Of a stretch of 64,000 nucleotides of DNA, positions 26,000 to 33,075 are shown in pieces. The position numbers and the translations under genes were made by a program. The notes below the pieces were generated by a model. It ran no database searches. It was not told the origin of the DNA and saw nothing but the letters and a program-made list of their open reading frames with translations. Origin of the DNA: Geminicoccaceae bacterium (GTDB lineage Bacteria; Pseudomonadota; Alphaproteobacteria; Geminicoccales; Geminicoccaceae). The stretch lies in NCBI GenBank assembly GCA_020638465.1, contig JACKIM010000002.1:1922001-1986000 (forward strand), written 5' to 3'. Every line of letters starts with the position of its first letter. Position 1 is the first letter of the stretch.

Positions 26000-27052
26000 T
26001 CATGGCGCGAAGACCAGTCCGTCGAACAGCTTGCGTGCTGTGCGCAACGTGCCAGCCCGGATCACCTCTCCCTGCGCATCACGCTCCAGCATCACCTCGA
26101 CGGACCCGCTTGGATGCTCGACGGCAAATATCTCCCCTTGCGGAAGAACAGCCCGCCGGGCGGCAGGTCCATCGGGCAGCAGGCAGGCGGTAGCTACCGA
26201 GACCGCGGCGAGCACGCCGATCGAGGCGTGGCAGCGGTGGGGTATGAAGCTTCGCGTCGCGACCACCCCACCCTCGGCCGGAGGTGCAACCAACGTCATC
26301 TTGGGCACCGATTTGGCGGCGACATCGCCCAGGTTCATCATCGGACCGACGGCCAGGCGGATGGCTTCGAGCTGCCGCTTCAATGCCTCGTTGGCTTCCA
26401 GTTCCTCGCGGCTCTCGCGTCCGGTGACACCCAGAGCCACGGCATCGAGGATGACGCATGGCATACCGTTGTCGATGAGTGTCACATCGATACCTTCGAC
26501 ACGATCGACAGGGTTCCCGCTGGGGAGAAGTGCCCCGCACATCGAACCGGCGATATTCCCGAACATCAACGGCACGGGAGCATGATGGCCGGGTACACCG
26601 GCGATGGAGGCATCCCCGCGATAGCTCACGACGCCATCCGGCGTGTCCACCACCGCTGTTGCCGTTTCCCCGGAATTCTCCATGAAGATACGAACTTCGG
26701 TCGTGCCGTTTCCAGCTGCCACAAGCCCGCGCTCGATGGCGAACGGGCCGACGCCGGCGAGGATATTGCCGCAGTTCTGCGCATCGCTGACGACCGGCTT
26801 GTCGGGAAATACCTGCAAGAAGAGATAATCGACATCTGCATCCGGCCGCTGCGACCGGCGCACCACCGCCACCTTGGAGGTCAGCGGATCGGCCCCGCCG
26901 ATACCGTCGATCTGGCGCGGATCGGGTGATCCCATGATCGCCAGCAGCAGCGCGTCCCGGACCGTCCCGTCCTCCGGCAGATCTCCTGCCAGGAAATAGG
27001 CACCCTTGGACGAGCCCCCGCGCATCCACATGCACGGTATGCCGTCAGACAT
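26000..27052 (-). CDS. galD: 4-oxalomesaconate tautomerase (GalD/LigU-like, PrpF family)
   Basis: 350 residues from ATG 27052, which lies eight bases inside the preceding aldolase gene. The start IPCMWMRGGSSKGAYFLAGDLP, the segment MGSPDPRQIDGIGGADPLTSKVAVV, and the second half beginning IEGIDVTLIDNGMPCVILDA are diagnostic for the PrpF isomerase family and very like GalD/LigU. These enzymes have a diaminopimelate-epimerase fold and shift the double bond or keto-enol form of 4-oxalomesaconate. Two cysteines expected at the active site are visible (C90-region DAQNCGN and C in NGMPCV). It is the third gene of the operon. PrpF proper (aconitate isomerase) is the alternative, but prp genes are absent. 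Confidence 0.92.
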   Translation of the reverse strand: MSDGIPCMWMRGGSSKGAYFLAGDLPEDGTVRDALLLAIMGSPDPRQIDGIGGADPLTSKVAVVRRSQRPDADVDYLFLQVFPDKPVVSDAQNCGNILAGVGPFAIERGLVAAGNGTTEVRIFMENSGETATAVVDTPDGVVSYRGDASIAGVPGHHAPVPLMFGNIAGSMCGALLPSGNPVDRVEGIDVTLIDNGMPCVILDAVALGVTGRESREELEANEALKRQLEAIRLAVGPMMNLGDVAAKSVPKMTLVAPPAEGGVVATRSFIPHRCHASIGVLAAVSVATACLLPDGPAARRAVLPQGEIFAVEHPSGSVEVMLERDAQGEVIRAGTLRTARKLFDGLVFAP

Positions 27053-27716
27053 AGCGCAGCCCCTTTTCCGCCAGACGCTCGCGCATCTTGTACATGTCGA
27101 GACCGAGTTCGCCCCGGGCCAGTCGCTGGCGCTTTTCGTCCTCGTTTGCCGTGCGTGCCCGGGCCTTGTCCAACACCTCGGCCGCCTCGGCACGACGGAC
27201 CACGCAGACGCCGTCGTCATCCGCGACGATCACATCGCCAGGCTCGACGGCCGCTCCGGCACAAACGACCGGAACATTGATCGAACCCAGTGTCTCCTTG
27301 ACGGTCCCCTGTGCACAGACGGCCTTCGACCATACCGGAAAGCCCATGGCGGTGAGGTCGCGCACATCGCGCACTCCGGCATCGATGACCAGTCCGATAC
27401 AGCCGCGAGCCTTGGCCGATGTGGCAATCAGATCGCCGAAATAGCCGGCGTCCGACGGAGACGTGGTCGCCAGCACCAGCATGTCGCCGGGCTTGACCTG
27501 CTCGATGGCCACATGCAGCATCCAGTTGTCGCACGGCGGAGCGAGGATCGTCACAGCACTGCCCGCCACCGCCGCCCCGGGCCATATCGGCCGCATGTAG
27601 CTGGCCAGCAGGCCCTTCCTTCCCTGTGCCTCATGCACCGTCGCCACCCCGGCCTCGCCCAGCCCCTTGATGACGTCCGCATCGGCACGCTCGATGTTCT
27701 GCACGACGACATTCAT
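27045..27716 (-). CDS. galC: 4-carboxy-4-hydroxy-2-oxoadipate aldolase (GalC/LigK-like, RraA fold)
   Basis: 223 residues with a strong ribosome binding site (GGGAGAACCGGGAA before ATG). The RraA/HMG aldolase fold is shown by GEAGVATVHEAQGRKG, VAGSAVTILAPPCDNWMLHVAIEQVKPGDMLV and the metal/pyruvate-site motif RGCIGLVIDAGVRDVRDL (G-x-x-x-D-G-x-x-R-D). In the LigK/GalC subgroup the aldolase splits 4-carboxy-4-hydroxy-2-oxoadipate into pyruvate and oxaloacetate, using a divalent metal. HVAIEQ near residue 68-73 and the long C-terminal helix (DKARARTANEDEKRQRLARG) are typical. It also commonly decarboxylates oxaloacetate. It overlaps the tautomerase gene by eight bases, second in the operon. Confidence 0.92.
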   Translation of the reverse strand: MNVVVQNIERADADVIKGLGEAGVATVHEAQGRKGLLASYMRPIWPGAAVAGSAVTILAPPCDNWMLHVAIEQVKPGDMLVLATTSPSDAGYFGDLIATSAKARGCIGLVIDAGVRDVRDLTAMGFPVWSKAVCAQGTVKETLGSINVPVVCAGAAVEPGDVIVADDDGVCVVRRAEAAEVLDKARARTANEDEKRQRLARGELGLDMYKMRERLAEKGLRYV

Positions 27717-27792
27717 TTCCCGGTTCTCCCTGACCGCCGAATCTGCGGATCAAATATGTGAATATCCAGATATTACAGCCTGACTGTGCAAT

Positions 27793-28527
27793 TCAGAGTT
27801 CGTCGACCGTGCGCGGGAAGATCGACTGGAAACCCTCGGCATATTTGCAGTCGCGCCCGCCGGACTGTCCGCCGGAATTGCGCTTGAAGTGATTGGCCCG
27901 GTTCTGCGCGACGCGGGTGTAGTATTCCCACAGGTGCTCCTGCCCCTGCATGCACTCGATCGCCGCGCGCTTTTTCTCCCACACGGGAGTGATGTCGAGG
28001 AATGTGTCGGGTTTCCAGCCCATCTGCTCGGTCTGATGCGGTTCGAACAGATAGAGCTGCGGCGCTCCCAGCACCTTCTCCCCCGGATTGTGGCCCCATG
28101 CCTGGGCAATCATGCGGGTCTCAAGGGCCACCGTCGTGGCATACATGTGATCGGTATTGTACGGGTCGTACTGGGAATGACTGAGCATGAAGCGGGGCTG
28201 CACCCGACGGATCACATCGACGAGCCTGTTCTTGGCCTCGCGATCCAGCTCAAGCGGATAATCTCCCAGATCGAAGAACAGGATCTCATGGGTACCCAGA
28301 GCCCGCGCGGCATTCTCCGCTTCGGTCCTGCGCTCGGACTTGACCCTGTCCAGCGTCATGCCCGGCAGCTTCCACAACTTGGCACTCTCGCCACGCTCGC
28401 CATAGGACAGGCAGACGACCGTGACCTTGTAACCAAGTTGCTGATGCAGGGCGATGGCACCTCCGCACCGCCAGACGAAATCGGCTGAATGAGCACTGAT
28501 GACGAGCGCGGTCTTGTCCGCTGACAT
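27793..28527 (-). CDS. galB: 4-oxalomesaconate hydratase (GalB-like, PIG-L/LmbE family)
   Basis: 244 residues from ATG 28527, with GGGAGGAA upstream; the open frame to 28638 extends into the promoter region. The PIG-L zinc motif appears as SAHSADFVWRCGGAIA, with HSAD in place of the AHPDD of sugar deacetylases. This substitution is what I associate with GalB, the zinc-dependent hydratase of the Pseudomonas gallate pathway. SYGERGESAKLWKLPGMTLDRVKSERR and HSQYDPYNTDHMYA (second zinc histidine in the NxDH type) follow. It adds water to 4-oxalomesaconate to give 4-carboxy-4-hydroxy-2-oxoadipate. It is the first gene of the six-gene operon. A deacetylase role is less likely given the neighbours. 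Confidence 0.88.
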   Translation of the reverse strand: MSADKTALVISAHSADFVWRCGGAIALHQQLGYKVTVVCLSYGERGESAKLWKLPGMTLDRVKSERRTEAENAARALGTHEILFFDLGDYPLELDREAKNRLVDVIRRVQPRFMLSHSQYDPYNTDHMYATTVALETRMIAQAWGHNPGEKVLGAPQLYLFEPHQTEQMGWKPDTFLDITPVWEKKRAAIECMQGQEHLWEYYTRVAQNRANHFKRNSGGQSGGRDCKYAEGFQSIFPRTVDEL

Positions 28528-28608
28528 GACTGCGGTTCCTCCCTGATATGTTGCGTCTTGTCCTACATTGCGCTTTTCCTTCCCCTTTGCCCAATTCGAA
28601 GCATGTAC

Positions 28609-28641
28609 AATTTGCGCGGCATTATTCATTTTATGCAATTT
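28609..28641. promoter_or_regulatory. Imperfect inverted repeat in the galB-lysR divergent promoter
   Basis: AATTTGC (28609-28615) and GCAATTT (28635-28641) form an inverted repeat with one mismatch and 19 bases between. It lies in the AT-rich centre of the 217-base space between the divergent operon and the LysR gene, where a LysR-type regulator would bind. This is inference from position; the match is short. Confidence 0.3.
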
Positions 28642-28744
28642 ACTGTCTCGTCGCGGGTTTCGGGATCCCCGTTTATCATGGAAAACAAATCGGTTATCCT
28701 GAGGACAAGGGCTACGAAACGGGCAAGATCAGGGATAGCGGAAC

Positions 28745-29935
28745 ATGCCGGCGCATGGATGTCTGACCAACCTGCGTCACCTCGGCGGGTTTCTTGCCAT
28801 CGCCGGGCGGGGCACGATATCGGCGGCGGCCGAATCGGTCGCGGCGTCGCAGCCGGCCCTCACCCAGGCGCTGGCCGGGCTGGAAGCGCGCCTGGGCGTG
28901 CCGCTGTTCGACCGCCGCCACGACGGCATGGTCCTCACCGAACCGGGACGGATCCTGCGGGTCCGGGTCGAGCGCTGCACGGACCATCTGCGCCGGGCCA
29001 TGAGCGAGATCGGCGCGCGTCCCCATCTCGCCGGGCAGCTGTCCATGTCACGCATCCGGGCGCTGATCGCCGTCGCCGAGGAAGGCAGTCTGCGCATGGC
29101 GGCGCGCGCCTGCGACCTTCGCGTTTCCAGCATAAGCCGTTCGTGCCGCGACCTCGAACTGAGGCTCGGCGTGGCCCTGCTGGAGCGCACCTCGACCGGC
29201 CTCGGTCCCACCCGGCGTGCGGAACAGCTGGCGCGCCTGAGCCGACTGGCACTGGCCGAACTGCGCGAGGCTGAAGACGAACTGCGCATCTGGCGCGGTG
29301 AATATACCGGCCGGCTGGCCATCGGCTGCCTGCCCCTGGCACAATCGACGATCCTGCCCGCAGCACTCGCCCGGTTCACCGTCGAATACCCGCGCATCGA
29401 CTGTTCAATTGTCGATGGCTACTACGCGACCCTGTCGCGTGCGCTGGGACATGCCGACATCGACCTCATCATCGGCGCGCTGCGCCGCGGCGACCTGAGC
29501 GAGGAATTCGAGGAACACGCCCTTTTCGGCGATGAACTCGTCGTGGTTGCACGCAAGGGACACGCCCTCGAAGGACGGCACAGGCTGACGCTGGCCGACC
29601 TGCACGGGTTCAGCTGGATCGCCCCGCGCACCAGCGCACCGGCGCGCGAATATTTCGAACGGCTGCTCGGCGAGCTGCCGCAGGCGCCGGCGGCCGCAAT
29701 CGAGACCGGCGCACACAGCGTCATGCGCGGGCTCCTGCGCGCCACCGACCGTCTCACCCTCGTTTCCCTGTCCCAGGTCCGCGACGATCTCACCCACGGC
29801 CTCCTGTGTCAGCTCGACCTGGACCTGCCCCCCAGCGCGCGCATCATCGGCTACACGCACCGCCGCCAATGGCTCCCCAACCTGCCTCAGCAACGCTTCC
29901 TCGAAATCCTCAGATCCGTGGTGCATGACCTCTGA
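28745..29935 (+). CDS. LysR family regulator with two HTH domains (candidate regulator of the gal/lig operon)
   Basis: 396 residues, about 95 longer than a normal LysR protein. The extra length is a second winged-helix domain. Residues 8-67 (LRHLGGFLAIAGRGTISAAA, then ESVAASQPALTQALAGLEARLG, then PLFDRRHDGMVLTEPGR) form one HTH_1 domain. Residues 101-160 (MSRIRALIAVAEEGSLRMAA, RACDLRVSSISRSCRDLELRLGVALLER) form another. The effector-binding domain covers about 190-390 (GRLAIGCLPLAQSTILPAAL, ADIDLIIGALRRGDLSEEF). It starts 217 bases from the divergent catabolic operon, the classical arrangement for a LysR activator of its neighbour. The likely inducer is a pathway intermediate. Start ATG 28745 lies before homology begins; ribosome binding site weak. 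Confidence 0.92.
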   Translation: MPAHGCLTNLRHLGGFLAIAGRGTISAAAESVAASQPALTQALAGLEARLGVPLFDRRHDGMVLTEPGRILRVRVERCTDHLRRAMSEIGARPHLAGQLSMSRIRALIAVAEEGSLRMAARACDLRVSSISRSCRDLELRLGVALLERTSTGLGPTRRAEQLARLSRLALAELREAEDELRIWRGEYTGRLAIGCLPLAQSTILPAALARFTVEYPRIDCSIVDGYYATLSRALGHADIDLIIGALRRGDLSEEFEEHALFGDELVVVARKGHALEGRHRLTLADLHGFSWIAPRTSAPAREYFERLLGELPQAPAAAIETGAHSVMRGLLRATDRLTLVSLSQVRDDLTHGLLCQLDLDLPPSARIIGYTHRRQWLPNLPQQRFLEILRSVVHDL

Positions 29936-30210
29936 AGGACTCCGCCGACCACGGCCGCGACCCGATTTGCCATGCGTTTCGTCACGTTGTGCAGAATTTC
30001 AATTCAGGTCAAAAAGTCCTATCAGCATACATTTTCCGGGAAATGAAGCGAGGAAGTTCTTGCAGATCATCCCATTTCACCTGTTGGCAATGTTTTTATG
30101 AAAATACTCTTGCGAAATGGGATTTATTAGCGAAATTGCGATTTTTGCATGTTGTCGCTAGTTTTCATTAGCGAAACTATTTCCATGAACAACCTGAAGC
30201 CGTGTGTGCC

Positions 30211-32139
30211 ATGGATTTGCACGATCAAGGACGCGATTCCGATATTGAGCAGGCCATCGACATGATCGCCGACCCCGGCATCTCGTTTCAAATCGAGGAT
30301 CCCGGGCCGCAGGCGACGCAGGAGCCACGTATCCGGATCTCATCGACCAGGGAGGCGCTCGACCTTTTTCATGCGCTCGCCGGAGATTTCACTTCCGAAC
30401 ATGCCCGCGCAACATTGCAGGCCATTGCCCGCTGGCGGCACGATCAGGGCTTCGGAAAACCGTTGGGAACGCCCGCAGAGGAACTGACCATCACCTTTGC
30501 CGCCAATTCGGCCCTGCTTCCCCTTGAGGTGGGCATCCTGCACACCCACTACGCCATACCGCATGGCATACCACGCTCGCCGGCCGAACGGTTCCGCCTC
30601 GCCCAGTGCCGGCTGAACTTCTATGCCCACGGCAACCATGTGGGACCGTTGCTCGCCGAAACGGCGGATGCGCTGGAGTGGGTCGATGTCCAGTCGCTGA
30701 AGGACCCCGAGACGCTCCTGTCCTTCCTCGGCATGATCCAGAATACCGTGCACTGGATGATCGCCACCGGCCTCACCGTGCAGGCGCGTTCGTTCATCCT
30801 CGCGGCCATCCGGATCAGCGATCTCGTCAACCCCGATATCCGCCGCGTCCAGGGGCGGACCTGGCTGCTGGCCAATCTCGCCTGGGCCCATGCGGTCGAG
30901 GGCGACGATGACACGGCCATGCGGATCGCCGATCAGGCGCTCGAATTCGAACGCCAGTGGCCAACCTCGCCCTCCGTGCGGCACACGCTGATCCTCGGCC
31001 TGATCGCCGAAGTCAGGACGCTGATCCATATCCGCCGCGGCGATGCGAAGGCGGTCCGGTTCAGTGCAAGCCCGACCGATCTCGACGAACCCGGCAACGG
31101 CAACTACAATTCCCGCTGGAGGCGGCAATGGCTCGGTCTCGCGGCCCGGGTGGTCGATGCCGACAAAACGGTCTTTCCCGAACTCACCCGGTTCCTCAGC
31201 AAGACCTATTTTCCGGATTATGGCCGTAGTATCAGCCTGCTGCTGACCGCCATCGCCGCGAAGCCTGAACTGGCCGCGGCGACCTGCTTTGCCGGCGTGA
31301 GTGCGGCGACACGCATCCGGCACATGGCCGAGTTGAGCCATATCATCTGCCATTGCCATGCAGACTACCCCATGGTCTCGACCCACCCGGCCTATGCCTG
31401 GCTCAAGTTCTTTTCCGGGCCGCCACCGAGCAATTACGACTGGTTCCGCAGGCTCGCATCCTTTGCCGAACTGCGTGACGATCACACGGGCCGCCATGCG
31501 CTGCGCGTCGGCAGCATCACCCGCTCGATCTGCCGGCACATGGGCCTCAACGAACGACAGTCGCAGGAATTCGGCGACGCGGCCGACCTGCACGACCTGG
31601 GCAAGATGATGATCCCCGCCACCATCATCTGCAAACCGGGACCGTTGACGGACGAGGAATTCATGACCATCAAGACCCACCCGATCCATGGCGCCAACCT
31701 GCTGCGCAGCGACAGGGAAGCCAACGACCGCGTGAAGATCGATGCGGCCGAATACCATCACGAACGCATGGACGGGAGCGGCTATCCCTACGGGCTGAAG
31801 GGCAGCAGGATTCCACTGGTGGCGAAGGTCGTGGCGGTCGCCGACACCTTCGATGCGATGACACACCAGCGCTGCTATGCCGGTGCGCGCAATATCGATG
31901 TCGCCCTCGACATGATCCGCGATGCGCGGGGGCAACTGTTCGACCCCAAGGTCGTCGAGGCCTTTCTGCACCTCGCCGGCGAGGGACAGTCGAAGATCAC
32001 GACCGAGCCGGAAGCGGCTGCCCGCTGCGTATGCCAGAGTGTCGGCATTCCCGAGGCCGACAAGCTGATGGAGACGATCCAGGCCCGGCTCGACAGGATC
32101 CTTGCCTCCTCCCGCTCCTGCTGCCGGCACGAGGAATAG
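30211..32139 (+). CDS. HD-GYP domain protein with long N-terminal helical region
   Basis: 642 residues from ATG 30211 (GTG 30202 also possible). The C-terminal third is an HD-GYP cyclic-di-GMP phosphodiesterase domain: HTGRHALRVGSITRSIC, the HD pair in ADLHDLGKMMIP (about 458-469), KTHPIHGANLL, and HHERMDGSGYPYGL (about 515-528) with the GYP motif intact, then VADTFDAMT. The N-terminal 400 residues contain no receiver, PAS or GAF domain that I recognise. They read as stacked amphipathic helices with TPR-like features (LLANLAWAHAVEGDDDTAMRIADQALEFER). It should hydrolyse c-di-GMP in the cytosol. The input is probably a protein partner bound by the helical region (inference). It is convergent with the EamA gene. 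Confidence 0.92.
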   Translation: MDLHDQGRDSDIEQAIDMIADPGISFQIEDPGPQATQEPRIRISSTREALDLFHALAGDFTSEHARATLQAIARWRHDQGFGKPLGTPAEELTITFAANSALLPLEVGILHTHYAIPHGIPRSPAERFRLAQCRLNFYAHGNHVGPLLAETADALEWVDVQSLKDPETLLSFLGMIQNTVHWMIATGLTVQARSFILAAIRISDLVNPDIRRVQGRTWLLANLAWAHAVEGDDDTAMRIADQALEFERQWPTSPSVRHTLILGLIAEVRTLIHIRRGDAKAVRFSASPTDLDEPGNGNYNSRWRRQWLGLAARVVDADKTVFPELTRFLSKTYFPDYGRSISLLLTAIAAKPELAAATCFAGVSAATRIRHMAELSHIICHCHADYPMVSTHPAYAWLKFFSGPPPSNYDWFRRLASFAELRDDHTGRHALRVGSITRSICRHMGLNERQSQEFGDAADLHDLGKMMIPATIICKPGPLTDEEFMTIKTHPIHGANLLRSDREANDRVKIDAAEYHHERMDGSGYPYGLKGSRIPLVAKVVAVADTFDAMTHQRCYAGARNIDVALDMIRDARGQLFDPKVVEAFLHLAGEGQSKITTEPEAAARCVCQSVGIPEADKLMETIQARLDRILASSRSCCRHEE

Positions 32140-32147
32140 GGCCGTGC

Positions 32148-33026
32148 CTACCGGCCGACAGCTCCCAGCCACCGACCGCCTCCGCGATGCGGAAGGCTGA
32201 CGAGCGCGACCGCCACCATGGTCAGCACCATGCCCACCAGGGACAACCCGGTCATCCGTTCGTCGAACAGCAACCAGGCGATCAGCGCGGTCGACGAGGG
32301 AACGAGGAAGAACAGGCTCGACACACGGGTCGCCTCGCCACGGCGGATGAGCAGGTAAAGCAGACTGATGGCACCGAATGACAGGACCAGGACCAGCCAT
32401 GCCAGCGCGAAAGCGAATTTCGGCGTCCAGTGGACATGCCCGTTCTCGAACATCGCCGCGAGAAGGCCGCAGAACAGCATCGCAGCGGCGAACTGGATGG
32501 CGCTACCGCTGCGCAGGTCCATCCCCTGCCCATAGCGCTTCTGCAACAGCGTCCCGATGGTCATGCCGATGAGAGCGATCACAGCGAGAAGAACACCAAA
32601 AGGAGAACCAATGCCCGTGGAGAGCTTATCGCCCACGGTCAGGGCGACACCGATCACGCCCAGCACCAGCCCGCCCCATTGGCGACCGGTGGAACGCTCG
32701 CCGAGGAGCAATCCGCCCATGGTCGCCACCAGCAGGGGCTGGAGGCTGACGATCAGCGCCGAAGCGCCGGCCTCGACACCATGGGCAATCGAGGCAAATA
32801 CACCTCCGAGATAGACTCCGTGAACGAACAGGCCGATGAGCGCGTAGCGCGCCGCCTCGAACATGTCGCGAGGCCATGATGCTCCGGAAAACCACGCCGC
32901 CACCGCAAGCATCACCGCGGCGATGGCAAAGCGGATGGCGAGGAACGTCATGGGCTCGCTGTCAGGCAGCCCGAGCTTCGCGCCGATGAAGCCCGTGCTC
33001 CACAGGACGACGAACAGTGCCGGCAT
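32148..33026 (-). CDS. EamA family transporter (DMT superfamily)
   Basis: 292 residues from ATG 33026, preceded by AGGCGG. A TTG at 33080 overlapping the ABC-F stop is another possible start and would add 18 residues. Ten membrane helices in two EamA repeats: the first opens FVVLWSTGFIGAKLGLPDSEPMTF and ends SLQPLLVATMGGLLLGERSTGRQWGGLVLGVIGVAL. The second ends FLVPSSTALIAWLLFDERMTGLSLVGMVLTMVAVAL. This subgroup (GFIGAK) is widespread in Proteobacteria and thought to export small metabolites. It directly follows the ABC-F gene, probably in one transcript, but no functional link is evident. Confidence 0.92.
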   Translation of the reverse strand: MPALFVVLWSTGFIGAKLGLPDSEPMTFLAIRFAIAAVMLAVAAWFSGASWPRDMFEAARYALIGLFVHGVYLGGVFASIAHGVEAGASALIVSLQPLLVATMGGLLLGERSTGRQWGGLVLGVIGVALTVGDKLSTGIGSPFGVLLAVIALIGMTIGTLLQKRYGQGMDLRSGSAIQFAAAMLFCGLLAAMFENGHVHWTPKFAFALAWLVLVLSFGAISLLYLLIRRGEATRVSSLFFLVPSSTALIAWLLFDERMTGLSLVGMVLTMVAVALVSLPHRGGGRWLGAVGR

Positions 33027-33075
33027 GCCTACCGCCTGAAGCCACGGCGCGGTGGCCGATGCCGGGCAAGGATGT

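Noticed and set aside
30340..32400. 686-codon frame antisense to the HD-GYP gene
   Set aside because: The HD-GYP domain on the plus strand is unambiguous. The antisense frame shows no domain.
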